From Doryteuthis pealeii (taxonomy: Eukaryota; Mollusca; Cephalopoda; Myopsida; Loliginidae), in contig CM042142.1 in NCBI GenBank assembly GCA_023376005.1, forward strand, positions 49,344,859-49,408,858: a stretch of DNA of 64,000 nt, read 5' to 3'. Shown here piece after piece: positions 1-9,640 of this stretch; positions within the stretch are counted from its first letter, which is position 1, and each line of letters starts with the position of its first letter. Under the pieces are notes generated by a model. That model was given only the letters and a program-made list of their open reading frames with translations. It was not told the DNA's origin and did no database searches. A program made the translations under genes and the position numbers.

Positions 1-362
1 ACGTAAAGTGTTAAAAGACAAAATTGCATATTTCAAAGCCGAGGTATTGATATTTGTAAACTGGTCCCCTAATAACTTTCGTAACTTAAATAACATAACG
101 GTCTCTAGCGCAAATACTCATTAACACGCTCCAAAGTGTCTCGTCTCTTTCCCTCTCGACTGGTGTTTTATGCACAGCTCGATCTCGAAAAAAAAATGCA
201 TACGTGCAAATACATTATCGCCAATTCTCCTAGCTCCAAGATCGCGTTTTTTTTCTTTCGAGCCTTTCACTCATTGTGTATGCAAGACATATTCGCGCTC
301 ACTTTGAGCTTCGAGGCACGTCACTTCTTTTGCTAGAGGTCTCAAACTCAAGGGCCATTACC

Positions 363-403
<41 letters not shown>

Positions 404-556
404 GCAGTGGTTAGAAGCAAGCCCGATGTTCCTCATGTTGGCTCTTTTATTTAAAGTTGGCATTAGGTGGTGAGAGAATACATTCTTTTAGGCTTTATTC
501 TGCTCTACTGGCCAAGTATTTGAGTACTTTCTTTATCTAAGAAAAGCTTTGTTTAT

Positions 557-597
<41 letters not shown>

Positions 598-1185
598 AGT
601 ACATCCCTAACAATTTTTATAAAAAATGAATACTTATTTCTGAATCAAAGATACATACATTTTATTATTTACCCTGGTACATAAAACTATAAAATCGAAT
701 GTTATTGGGTATTATTTATTACCGAACTCTACACCATTCATACTTTGCAATCAAGACTATGAATATTGTAAGAGTCCAAAAATAACTACACCCCTCTCTC
801 TGTATGTGTATATATATAATATTATATATATATTATATATATTATATATATATATATATATAGTTGTCCAAATTCGTTTTAACCTTTCCGTTGTAGTAGC
901 ATTAGCAATTTAGTGGTAGACACATAACTTTTTTCCACTATATATATATATATATTTTTTTTTTTGAAGGCAATTACAATGCGTATATCGTATAAAATTC
1001 GATAATTATTGAAAATAATCATGACAAGCGAACTCGGCGAATAACGCTTGCTACGTGAAACACTGTACAGCTGTTTTATTAAGTCTCATCAGCCGTGTAT
1101 ACCTACGATCTCCCTCCGACAGAGATTAATAGACCTACTTAACAGAGAGGACCCAGCACGCAGAATCAGAGATTCTACCTCCACA

Positions 1186-1226
<41 letters not shown>

Positions 1227-1235
1227 CGCGAGCGA
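1..1235. other. Non-coding leader with microsatellites
   Basis: No gene or transposon is recognisable. It holds a (GA)n tract at about 366-401, a (CA)n tract at about 557-595, AT-rich tracts at about 810-862 and 940-965, and a (TA)n run passing into (GA)n at about 1188-1228. Short open frames here have no domain and partly translate the dinucleotide tracts. Confidence 0.7.
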
Positions 1236-2133
1236 GCGTGTTTCGGGATAAATTTGACATATGTATATTTGGTTATTTTTCTCCATAGGTTGGAGGTATT
1301 GATGCACACTACGCATCATTTAAAAGCTTGGACCCTTCTTTATTCATATACGTGATAACAGATAGAATGGATGACTGGAACCCACCTGAATCATGGAAGA
1401 GAATAACTTGTATCATGATTATCTGCTCTGGTCATCATAATAAGGAGATTATGGTTGCTGCCCAATGCTCCCTGAACACTGAAAAAACAATCAGGCATGA
1501 ACTGGAGAATTGCAATGGAAACTACGAGGCTGTGGCTAGAAGAAAGCAACATAAGACGATCTAATTGCGTTCGTACAACAGAATTCCTCAAAAATATACA
1601 GAAAATGTATCAGGTTGAATTTAGATACCTACGTGGAGTTGCTAAACACTGTAGTCAAGCCCTGGATAACAAGGGTAGCCAATGGTAGGTCATATGTATG
1701 GCAGTAGGATTCGGCCACCTGCCACACCTCTGAGAAAAGTCAAAAATGGTTGTCGGCGAATTTTTACGACTACACCAGTCCCAATGTTTAGCCTCCGAAC
1801 TCCTCAGATCTTAACCCCATGGATTATTATGTATAATATGCTGTCGAGAAAGACACCAATCGCCGTGCCAGTACTACAAAAGACTAGTTAATTGATAGAA
1901 TTAAAGTAGTTTTTGAGACCCCCCCCCAGGGAAACTGTAACATCAGCTTGCTCCAGGTTTCGGAGCAGGACTGAGGCTGTGATCGACGCTAATGGCGGTT
2001 ATTTTGAGTGAAACTTTTTGACAATAGTGTAATTTCCGTGCGTGTTGAATTTCTTTACCATCCATCAAATTTTGTAGTTACCAAGCACTTTTTCTTTTTC
2101 CTTATGGAACTGTCAAATTTCTCCCGAACACCC
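1236..2133 (+). mobile_element. Internally deleted mariner-like DNA transposon
   Basis: A decayed Tc1/mariner-family copy. The left end near 1238-1260 and the reverse complement of the right end at 2110-2132 match as terminal inverted repeats (core TTCGGGANAAATTTGACA). It encloses transposase remnants reading on the plus strand. At roughly 0.9 kb it is shorter than the usual 1.3 kb of the family, because the middle of the transposase has been lost. (TA)n lies on the left and (TA)n-(GT)n on the right, so the TA target duplication cannot be pinned down. Confidence 0.75.
1440..2011 (+). pseudogene. Mariner transposase pseudogene
   Basis: A non-functional remnant of a cut-and-paste transposase. 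An N-terminal piece (about 1440-1610) resembles the helix-turn-helix region. It is joined directly, by a deletion near 1610-1620, to the C-terminal catalytic half. The second half shows a VVKPWITRVANGR block, then a decayed QDSA-CHTS block that carries one catalytic aspartate of the DD(D/E) triad, then SSDLNPMDYY carrying the last. It ends in SRFRSRTEAVIDANGGYFE followed by TGA. In-frame stops replace Gln and Trp codons, and a C-run near 1920 shifts the frame. Family assignment is firm; subfamily is not. Confidence 0.8.
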
Positions 2134-2180
2134 TATATATATATGTGTGTGTGTGTGTGCGCTTATTTTGGGACTCCTGC

Positions 2181-2630
2181 AATTTTATTTTTGGTTACAG
2201 AGATTTAATGTTGTAGAGTCTGGTAATAAACAATATCTAATAATATTCGTTTTGACTATAATGTTCCACAAAAGGAAGCGCGTGGTGTAATGGTTAAAGT
2301 CATGGGAAATGGACTCGTCGCCCCGAGTTCAAATCCTGGATTGGTAATTGCATTTCATTTAGCGCTAATATCCTTGGGAACGGTATGAATCCTACTCTCC
2401 CTCCAGCTATGGGTAAATAGTAGGGCAGACTGGGCTCTTTAACCTTGGTTAGGCAACCGGTCTAGGAGAAGGAAAACTCTGAATTCAAACCTGCTGAACT
2501 CCGCTTAAGAAATTGACCTTGTGTCGCATCCTGCTCGTACGGAGGGGTTGGTAAATATATATAATGTTCCACTAAAAAATAATAAGATGACTGGTATCTC
2601 ATTTTTTTTATTTTGTTTATTAAAATTGTT
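2181..2630. mobile_element. Family E element fragment, interrupted by a SINE
   Basis: A piece of a dispersed repeat seen more completely at 20.67-21.37 kb, 34.19-34.83 kb and 47.64-48.28 kb. It has the segment TTTTTGGTTACAGAG, then AATAATAT-type sequence and the conserved end ATAATGTTCCAC. The SINE A copy at 2270-2560 sits in it and has duplicated ATAATGTTCCAC. Coding capacity was not seen. Confidence 0.55.
2270..2560 (+). mobile_element. SINE A copy with target-site duplication
   Basis: A tRNA-derived SINE of about 290 bp. The 5' head has a pol III box A-like TGGTGTAATGGTTAAAG and box B-like GAGTTCAAATCC. The middle carries GCGCTAAT and CAGCTATGGGTAAATAGT. The 3' tail has TCTAGGAGAAGGAAAACTC and ends GGGGTTGGTAAATATATA. 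The 12-bp direct repeat ATAATGTTCCAC at 2258-2269 and 2561-2572 fixes both boundaries and shows insertion by retroposition. The head resembles tRNAs with a TGGTNTAATGGTTAG D-arm; the parent isoacceptor is not certain. Confidence 0.85.
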
Positions 2631-2652
2631 AGTTCTCTTCTTCATGAGGTAT

Positions 2653-2707
2653 ACTCTCTCTCTCTCTCTCTCCCCTCTCCCCCTCTCTCTCTCCCTCTCT
2701 CTCTCTG
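2653..2707. repeat. (CT)n microsatellite
   Basis: CT dinucleotides with CCCC interruptions. Open frames across it on both strands are translations of the repeat. Confidence 0.9.
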
Positions 2708-2710
2708 TGT

Positions 2711-3945
2711 ATGTGATCATTAGCCTTTTTGAAAGTTTTAACATATTTGTTGAATAAATATGGCGATATCACAGACAGCATAAAGCAATGTTTCCGAGAA
2801 CAGAAATAATATTTGCTTGAAAATAACGTTTCCTTAATAACGATAATTCTATACGTAAAAGAAGAATTAACCCTTTTAAAAGAAATGATTGTATAAATTG
2901 TACCTCTCCGCAGTTTACCAATGAAAAATCGTCTCTCGGTCGGTTGAATGTAAAGAGTGAAAATGGCGTCGATTGTGATGCGCTTTAAACTAAGGATCAA
3001 CGTAATTTCCGTTAGTGTTTTCCAAATATCTTGCAACATTGACTTTTCGCCGAGTAAAGTGTTTGATCGTGAAATTAATATTTCAAACTGACTTTGCGGG
3101 TTCGCAAACCCCATTCGTCGATAGACATACAAGTAGCTCTTGGTTTTATACGACGGTGATATTTCACGCGCTGGTGTCTTTGTTTTTCAAAAAAGAATTG
3201 CCAAACGGATTTACCCAACTCTGAAGATGGCAATTTCCGTTGTTGAAAAACATAAAAACGTTGGTGGCAAGTAAAAAGACCACTTAAAATAAAACGAAAA
3301 GAAGAAAAAGGAAAAGAAAAAGAAAAAGAAATAGGTTTCTCTCTCCTCTCTCTCCTCTCTCCTCTCTCTCCTCTCTCTTCTCTCTCCTCATGATGTCGGC
3401 TGCCTTTTTGGGCTTTTTCATTTAGTTGCATTTTAATGTCGGCAAACTTAAGTAGGTCTATTAATCGACTTGTGTGTACGTAGTCACTACGAGATTCGAG
3501 TCCACAACGGAAATGAGGTATTTCCTGAGAGCATGAGACATTCTGTTTTTTTTTTTTTAAAGAAAATTGACAGATATTATTTGCTCTTTTCTAAAACTAT
3601 AGAAGTCAGAATCGTGCCATTGAAATCGGCTAAGAAAATGACGCTTACTTATGACACTTTCGCGGTACGGCTCTTGGGGATAGATTTCTTCCTTTCTCCC
3701 CCCCCCCCACAGTGTCAATCGCCTTCTTAGAATAACGCTATGCAGCTTACCCTCATTGCTAATTAATACAATCGAAAATCTACTGTTTGCAAGGCGTATA
3801 CGGTAAAGCGAGGGTTGCACAAAATTTATCGAGCATCGACCTCTTCATGGTCTCTCATCGACTCCTAGTCATATACAAGGTGGTCTGAAAGTTTTGTCAC
3901 GAATACATATTGTGTTAACTTACATTCTTTTTTGTTTTGATAATA
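2711..3945. other. No recognised gene; CT-rich tract inside
   Basis: I see no domain, RNA gene or transposon end that I can name. An imperfect (CTCT)n tract spans about 3335-3388, with T-runs and a C9-10 run near 3699. A sequence near 3876 (ACAAGGTGGTCTGAAAG) resembles a mariner-type terminus, but no partner was found. Confidence 0.6.
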
Positions 3946-4192
3946 TTAGCTCAGTCGGTAGAGCGTTCGGCTAGAAACCCCAAGGTTCCTAGTTCGATAC
4001 CGGTCCCCGCCAACTCAGCGTATGAGTAGCACAGGGATCTGTGCGGTAAAGTAAGGAGCTGATGGTAGGTGTGGCGCTCTATCTCAGATGCTAAAACAAT
4101 CTCCTTGGTCTAGCGCTAGTGAAAAGGGGATAGACTCCCTCGCTGACTGGCTGATACCGACTTTAGACCGCCCGTCGACTTTACTTTTACTT
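3946..4192 (+). mobile_element. SINE B copy
   Basis: A second tRNA-derived SINE family. The head reads TTAGCTCAGTCGGTAGAGCG (box A) and TAGTTCGATACCGG (box B). The body contains AACTCAGCGTATGAGTAGCA, the GGAGCTGATGGTAGGTGTGG block and CTAGCGCTAGTGAAAAGGGG, ending TACTTTTACTTATATAT that passes into an (AT)n tract. Other copies are at 53.4 kb and 63.1 kb, with indel-rich ones around 38-42 kb. Confidence 0.8.
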
Positions 4193-4201
4193 ATATATAT
4201 A

Positions 4202-4240
<39 letters not shown>

Positions 4241-4564
4241 AGACAGTAGAAAGAGTCATAAAATCTAAATTTATAAGTTTATTACCCAGCCACCTAAAAA
4301 ACAAAAAAACACTTGTTAAAAACACAGATGTTAAAAATGAAATTCCTTTATACTCCACTCCCACCAAACAGGAAGAGAGAAGTTAAATACTTATATATAT
4401 ATATATATGTGTGTGTGTGTAAAAATTCATTTTTATATTATTGATCAAAGCCTGAAGAAGATACCAGAAGATCTGAAACACGTGTCGCATATGCAAGATA
4501 ATAATAAAAAAAAATTTCTAAAAGTTTTTTTTCTAAAACATAATCCATTTTGCGGACCTTTTTT

Positions 4565-4622
<58 letters not shown>
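4193..4622. repeat. (AT)n and (GT)n tracts bracketing short segments
   Basis: (AT)n at about 4193-4237, (AT)n-(GT)n at about 4393-4420 and a long (AT)n at about 4567-4622. The enclosed segments 4240-4390 and 4421-4565 have no coding content; the second contains a hammerhead-like core. Confidence 0.85.
4448..4490 (+). ncRNA. Hammerhead-ribozyme-like core
   Basis: The order matches a hammerhead: CTGAAGA (4452-4458), stem II AGAT/ATCT (4459-4462 and 4471-4474) with an 8-nt loop, GAA (4475-4477), a palindromic stem III ACAC/GTGT (4478-4485) and C at the cleavage position (4486), giving a GTC triplet. Stem I has only two clear pairs (GC/GC). The self-complementary stem III is the kind that works as a dimer in retroelement hammerheads. 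Activity is not shown. Confidence 0.4.
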
Positions 4623-4623
<1 letters not shown>

Positions 4624-4793
4624 CACTTCTAATAAGAAAGAAAACTTAATAGACCATCATTGTCTCTTTGAGCGACTTTAAATATCCTTGTATAAGTCTA
4701 TAGGTGTACATCAGTATGGGCATGTATTGTGGATATACGGAGGATATAGACGGTCCCAAATAGAATCATTCCTAATTTACCTGTATATAGGAT

Positions 4794-4812
4794 ATTTCTC
4801 TCTGTCGCTGTC

Positions 4813-4883
<71 letters not shown>
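4794..4883. repeat. Compound microsatellite
   Basis: TCTG repeats pass into (CT)n, then (AT)n, then (GT)n. Confidence 0.9.
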
Positions 4884-4885
4884 TC

Positions 4886-5270
4886 ACATGTCCTAGTGGA
4901 TAAAGTGGTTAGTTTAAGACAGTTCTAAGTGATAGTTATCTCTAGACTGCAGGTTCAATCCTGGTCAAGGGCAGCAGTAACATAGAATAATAATTAACAC
5001 AGCTTAACGCCTCTATCCCAGCTATGGTTAGCGGAATGAGAACAGGATACCCCCGTGGACTGAATAAAGGGTTAGGTTCAAATTTCCGTGATTGCTCCCG
5101 ATTACGACAAGAGGCTTCCGAGTCCGAAAAGAAAGTTCCCGAGTCCGAGAAGGTTCCAGGATGCGACAGAAATACCTGAAGAAGGCCGGGGGGCATATCG
5201 GCCGAAACGTTGTACAGATAACAATGAAGATGAGGACAATAGCCCGAATAACGCAGATAATAGTAATCGA
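4886..5270 (+). mobile_element. tRNA-headed SINE-like element with hammerhead-like 3' part
   Basis: The 5' end is tRNA-like: TCCTAGTGGATAAAGTGG as box A and GCAGGTTCAATCCTGG as box B. It is followed by CTATCCCAGCTATGGTTAG. About 200 nt downstream is a CTGAAGA...GAAAC core (separate entry) and then ACAATGAAGATGAGGACAAT. The downstream half recurs at 55.62-55.76 kb. Whether head and downstream part form one transcription unit is inference. Confidence 0.45.
5173..5215 (+). ncRNA. Hammerhead-ribozyme-like core
   Basis: CTGAAGA at 5176-5182, one extra A, stem II GGCCG/CGGCC (5184-5188 with 5199-5203), GAA at 5204-5206, palindromic ACGT as stem III, T at the cleavage position (5211) and a 3-bp stem I TAC/GTA (5173-5175 with 5212-5214). 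The unpaired A after the core and the lack of the usual G-C closing pair weaken the call. The homologue at 55,655-55,697 keeps the layout but has decayed. Confidence 0.4.
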
Positions 5271-5397
5271 TTTTATTATGGAAGATTTTTCTTACAATGA
5301 TACCAAAGAAAGCGATAAATTCGACGAATTTGCGGAGATATGAGTTTTCAAATATCTCCAAAGAGCGCCTTAAAATGTAGCTACATTCATGCAAATC

Positions 5398-5452
5398 CCG
5401 CTAGATCACCGAAGTTAAGCAGCGGTGACCCTATTCAATACTTGGTCACTTA
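5398..5452 (+). pseudogene. 5S rRNA-like fragment
   Basis: GATCACCGAAGTTAAGCAG (about 5404-5422) matches the conserved central part of animal 5S rRNA, including the internal promoter region, and AATACTTGGTCACTTAAGC recalls the following GTACTTGG. Both flanks of the 5S molecule are missing, so this is a pseudogene or the head of a 5S-derived SINE, not a working gene. Confidence 0.6.
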
Positions 5453-5482
5453 AGCAACAGCAGCTACTATAAGCAACATGAG

Positions 5483-5769
5483 AAAGCGCGTGGTGTAATG
5501 GTTAAAGTCATAGGAAATGGACTCGTCGCCCCGAGTTCAAATCCTGGACGTGGTAATTGCATTTCACTTAGCGCTAATACCCTTGGGAAAGGTATGAATT
5601 CTACTCTCCCTCCAGCTATGGGTAAATAGTAGGGCAGACTGGGCTCTTTAACCTTGGTTAAGCAACCGGTCTAGGAGAAGGAAAACTCTGAATTCAAACC
5701 TGTTAAACTCCGCTTAAGAAATTGACCTTGTGTCGTATCCTACTCGTGCGGAGGGGTTGGTAAATATAT
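5483..5769 (+). mobile_element. SINE A copy with target-site duplication
   Basis: Full-length copy from GCGCGTGGTGTAATGG to GGGGTTGGTAAATATA. A 14-bp direct repeat, ATAAGCAAC(A/C)TGAG, lies at 5469-5482 and 5770-5783, with one mismatch. It is very close to the copy at 2270, so it is probably of similar age. Confidence 0.85.
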
Positions 5770-5783
5770 ATAAGCAACCTGAG

Positions 5784-5872
5784 TTCTTTATTTATCAAAA
5801 TGACTTGATTCGCCATTAAATGACCCTAAATGGGTTGATATGCCGTTAAACAAAACAACCAACCAGCGTTCT
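5784..5872 (-). repeat. Family C-type tail fragment
   Basis: Reads as GCCATTAAATGACCCTAAAT, GGGTTGATATGCCGTTAAAC, then CAACCAACCA. The same tail ends family C and several SINE-like copies (5.8, 25.8, 27.8, 28.4, 58.8, 60.3, 63.0 and 63.4 kb). It behaves as a shared LINE/SINE 3' end followed by a CCAA-type tail. Confidence 0.5.
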
Positions 5873-5928
5873 AACCAAAAAATCACTTGTAAGTGAAACG
5901 CAGTCATGAATAATCAACGTACAAATAA

Positions 5929-6294
5929 ATTTGGTAATTATGAACTTTTGTTTAGTAAATTAGGGTGTCCCAGAAAAAACAGAACCCACCAATTTTGTAA
6001 TAAAACTGTTAATTTTCCCATTAAACAAATAAATTAGGGGTTAGGGTTGGAGTTTAGGGTTAGTTTAATGGGAAAATAAATAAATAATTTTAGTAGTTTT
6101 TTCTGTATCACCCTGTACACTCAAATTATTTATTTATTTTCCCATTAAACTAACCCTAAACCCTAACACTAACCCTAACCCTAAACCCTAATTTATTTGT
6201 TTAATGGGAAAATTAACAGTTTTATTATAAAATTTGTGGGTTCTGTTTTTTCTGGGACACCCTAATTTACTAAACAAAAGTTCATAATTACCAT
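5929..6294. mobile_element. Fold-back MITE with telomere-like internal repeats
   Basis: A near-perfect inverted repeat of about 365 bp centred near 6112. Outer parts read GTGTCCCAGAAAAAACAG and its complement. Inner parts contain TTAATGGGAAAAT and short (CCCTAA)n-like arrays. Inverted symmetry continues outside the GTGTCCC ends through TTTAGTAAATTAGG, so the true termini are uncertain. No open frame. Confidence 0.7.
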
Positions 6295-6620
6295 AAATTT
6301 TCTCTTTGTTTGAACCAAGACCATTTATTTCAAAGAATCAGCTTCTTCTTAGATTTCAGCGGAATCCTTGCCATTGTCTATCCCAGAAATAAGTTATCAA
6401 TGTCTAAGAATATCAGAAAGGGTGTCCGGAAATAATCCAGCCATTTAATTCCAGATCGCCACCTTCCAACCACTGTCAACCCCTCACCTATCCACACCCC
6501 CTACTCAACTCCCTACCAAATCCCGAACTACGAAGCTTCTCCGGATCGTGGGGTGTTGAAGTGTGACGTGCGAAGGTGCAAGTTTTAATGTAATAACATT
6601 TATATATTAATACTGGTGTT
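6295..6620. other. No recognised feature
   Basis: Moderately C-rich stretch near 6440-6530 without a domain, tRNA fold or repeat that I can match elsewhere in the window. Confidence 0.5.
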
Positions 6621-6973
6621 TTTTAATCTTCCGTTCGTTATCATCTTGTAACAACGCTGTGGTTAAAAATGAGACCGTCCGAATCGTCCAATCCGCTGAA
6701 TTCTTATATCTTACAAGTATCGTCCCCCCAGTTAAATAATGGACTATCCCGTTTTTATTTTAAAGGAAGAAAGGACGTGCTACACAAAAAATATAATAAG
6801 AAAGAAAGAAAGAGTAGGAGAAAGATAGAGAGAGGGGATGAGGACGCGAAAACAATAACGCTAATCTGTTTCAATCGAACATAATAAAAGGATGAAAAGA
6901 AAGAAAGAAAGAAAAAAAGTAAGTGTGTGGGTGTGTGTACGAACGCATGCGTGTGTATGTGTATGTGTGTGTG

Positions 6974-7037
<64 letters not shown>

Positions 7038-7165
7038 AAATCAAGATTATCATACTTTTTACAAATTGAACTATATAGCAATAGCTCTTAAGCTTATATC
7101 AAACGCTGTAATAATTAAATTATCATACTGTGGTATATCCACAGGTCATGTTAGTATTACATTAA
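6621..7165 (+). repeat. Family D dispersed repeat with (GA)n tract
   Basis: Shares TATCATCTTG, CAGTTAAATAATGGACTAT-like and CGCTAATCTGTTTCAATCGA with 43.13-43.60 kb (plus) and with the reverse strand at 32.5-32.9 and 45.95-46.33 kb. A 60-bp (GA)n tract lies at about 6977-7035. The distal part matches 43.51-43.60 kb (TGTGGTATATCCACAGGTC, itself a palindrome). No coding evidence. Confidence 0.6.
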
Positions 7166-7199
7166 ACTAGAAAGGTAAACAAAACTAAATAAGAACGCA

Positions 7200-7600
7200 T
7201 ATAAAAAGATTACAATTAATTTAATTTTATCTTAATTGATTTCTATATAACATTATATATAGTATTGCTTTTAATACGTTTGAGAATAAACCAATAGTAT
7301 TAGAAATCAATAACAATTTATTAAACCCGGTTTTATTAAAACAATTATGCAAACCATCCACACCATATACTATATAAATCTGACGTGCCCTATGTCCAGG
7401 AACTTCAACATTTGAACCGATTAGTAAAATTAATCGCGTGGTCTCAGGGTGCCGTCCCTCAAGAAAGCACCTAGCCCCTTCGTCTAAAAGGGTCAGGGCC
7501 GAATTTATTGCCTGGTGCGTGAAGTACGTCAAAAGATGAATGCCGTGGAAATCACGCTCTCTTTGCGCATGAGCTTCGATTTGTGCGTGGCTCTCCATTT
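7200..7600 (+). repeat. Family F dispersed repeat
   Basis: The block with TTATTAAACCCGGTTTT and CACACCATATACTATATAAA recurs at 15.66-15.81 kb, and more distantly at 32.2-32.35 and 61.2 kb. A 123-codon minus-strand open frame over it has no recognisable domain. Confidence 0.5.
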
Positions 7601-8050
7601 AAAAAAGACCAGCGTTAATCCAGCCTACTGGGAGGTCAGGACAATAACTACAATAGGAGGCATTACTTTCGGAGAGAGTCTTTTCCGAGCGTGATAACGC
7701 AGGCCCTTTTTCGACATTGGTAAAAATTCATTGCCAATAGTGTAAAAAAAATTAGTGTTTTATAGCAGAAAACATGTTCTATCAAAAGGCGTTATTGCGG
7801 TCGCTGCCTCTGTTGTAATATCTGTGAGAATAAGTAGGAGACATTACATTCGGAGCAAACTCTTTCGAAATGGTATCGACTACAGAATTAATTATCTATT
7901 AGATTTTGATCTTGTAAAGCAATCACAGACGCACTCTTTTCGTTAAGCCCATCGGGATTAATGTTCGCTCGGATTAATTATAAGAGCTAATAAAAATGCA
8001 CCTTTGGGATCAAGAGATTTCCTGAACATACGGTAAGAGTGCGTATGAAC

Positions 8051-8089
<39 letters not shown>

Positions 8090-8235
8090 TGTGAGCAAAT
8101 GTATGCATTTGACTTGAAAGACTTTAGACAATTCAACATACTCACATACATGAATGTATGCGTAAATATACACACAAATATGTGCATCTATATATATATG
8201 AGGTAGGTAGAAGGATGGTGAACAAAAAATGAAAC
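7601..8235. other. No recognised gene; (GT)n tract
   Basis: Two partly similar segments with GGAGNCATTAC and TCGGAG occur near 7660 and 7840, suggesting an old local duplication. (GT)n at about 8052-8082. No domain in any frame. Confidence 0.5.
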
Positions 8236-8445
8236 TCAAAACAAATCAGAGAGTTGAAACGTTTCGTCCGAATTCATACGGACATCATCGGTCAAATGAT
8301 TTTTATTGAAAGCAAAATTTCGTGCAAGTACAAGTGACGGAAGTGACTCGCACAAAATTTTGCTTTCAATAAAAATCATTCGACTGAAGATGTCCGTATG
8401 AATTCGAACGAAACGTTTCAACTCTCTGATTTATTTTGAGTTTCA
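8236..8445. mobile_element. Fold-back element with hammerhead-like cores in both arms
   Basis: Inverted arms (about 8238-8330 and 8350-8445) each contain GAAACGTTTC and GTCCGTATGAATTC. Right arm, plus strand: CTGAAGA (8384-8390), a stem with one mismatch (GTCCG/CGAAC), GAAAC and ACGT. Left arm, minus strand: CCGATGA, perfect stem GTCCG/CGGAC, GAAAC and a 4-bp stem I (TTGA/TCAA). An (AT)n tract follows at 8476. Each arm thus keeps what the other has lost. Confidence 0.6.
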
Positions 8446-8467
8446 TTTCATATAAGCACATATCCTC

Positions 8468-8516
<49 letters not shown>

Positions 8517-8636
8517 GGTGTGTCTGTAATTCTCCAATTATTATACATTGAGTTCTCAACATAGATTATACCAATTTTGATATTTCGATATTAAAAAGGT
8601 CCGTTTAGAATAAATTCCACACACAACTTACCTGGT

Positions 8637-8639
<3 letters not shown>

Positions 8640-8687
<48 letters not shown>

Positions 8688-9436
8688 TAAGATATAATGA
8701 AAAAACAAACGATGTTTACAACTGAAATAGGCTCATCAGAAGAGAAAGTGTGCAAACCGTTTCGGGGCCAAATCTCTTGACGGTTTAAAAAGCAACACCC
8801 GGTCCATCCTCAACTAATATGAGGACCCTATTGGATTATAATGTATCGACCGCACGTTGGTTTACCCCTTTTTGATGATATCCATTAACACCACGGATTT
8901 ACCTATAAATGTGGGCTACTTATTTTACGGTTGGATTGTATTACAATAATTTTGATATTCTATATACACTTTTTATACATATTTTACACTTTTCTATAAC
9001 TTTACATCAGACTTTTTTGAGTCTTATTTTATTACTATAACGCTTCTGATTATTTTCAAAATTAAAAATGAGATTCATTTTATTTTTAAATAAAATTCAT
9101 TTTATTTTTAAATAAAATTCATATTATTTTTAATACAGACAGCACAATTTTTTTTGATTAATTCCAACGTTTGACTAGCAGCGTTCTGTTTTACTAACGG
9201 TCTTTTTTCCCGTCTATTTTTGTTGATGACCGACCCACGTGCGGTCGATACATTATAATCCAATAGGGTCCTCATATTAGTTGAGGATGGGCCGGGTGTT
9301 GCTTTTTAAAACCGTCAAGAGATTTTGGCCCCGAAACGGTTTGCACACTTTCTCTTCTGATGAGCCTATTTCGGTTGTAAACATCGTTTGTTTTTTCATT
9401 ATCTTATTCATACTGTCGGATTAATTTCCATTTATT

Positions 9437-9480
<44 letters not shown>
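8640..9480. mobile_element. Fold-back element between two (AT)n tracts
   Basis: Inverted arms at about 8690-8840 and 9245-9412, sharing AACCGTCAAGAGATT, GGCCCCGAAACGGTTTGCAC, TCTGATGAGCC and GGATTATAATGTATCGACCG. It lies between (AT)n at about 8640-8684 and 9440-9480. The spacer has ATTCATTTTATTTTTAAAT-type tandem repeats (9070-9135). Each arm has a CTGATGA box, but GAAAC lies upstream of it instead of downstream, a permuted order relative to a single hammerhead. Confidence 0.65.
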
Positions 9481-9482
<2 letters not shown>

Positions 9483-9597
9483 GTGTGTGTTACACACTGA
9501 CTTATCTGCTTAATACTTCTATCAACCATCAATATTGCGATTAACTCAATATTTTTTCTCCCGGTAAGTCATTCCCTTTATCGTATATATATATCAT

Positions 9598-9640
9598 CCA
9601 CAGACATCGTGTTTCGGCGCTTCACATCTCATCGGTGTGG
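9598..9640 (-). ncRNA. Hammerhead-ribozyme-like fold
   Basis: Minus strand: stem I CCACA/TGTGG, five perfect pairs (9640-9636 with 9602-9598); core CCGATGA (9635-9629); stem II closed by G-C with a short imperfect stem; GAA (9615-9613); stem III ACA/TGT with a CGA loop; and C at the cleavage position (9603), giving GTC. The only departure from the conserved core is C instead of U at position 4, normally invariant, so activity is doubtful even though the fold is excellent. Confidence 0.5.

Noticed and set aside
2629..3132. 167-codon minus-strand open frame
   Set aside because: It begins in unique AT-rich DNA and ends in the (CT)n microsatellite. No domain or similarity to any family I know.
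3215..3262. CTGAAGATGGCAA...TTGTTGAAAAAC as a hammerhead
   Set aside because: Stem II relies on G-T pairs, and no stem I or cleavage triplet fits.
3946..4020. Possible functional tRNA gene
   Set aside because: Box A and B are good, but the acceptor and anticodon stems do not form, and the sequence continues into the SINE B body seen in other copies.
6140..6190. Telomere or interstitial telomeric site
   Set aside because: The CCCTAA-like repeats are few, imperfect and mirrored within a MITE. There is no long array.
7227..7598. 123-codon frame over family F
   Set aside because: The frame is not kept in the other family F copy at 15.7 kb. No domain.
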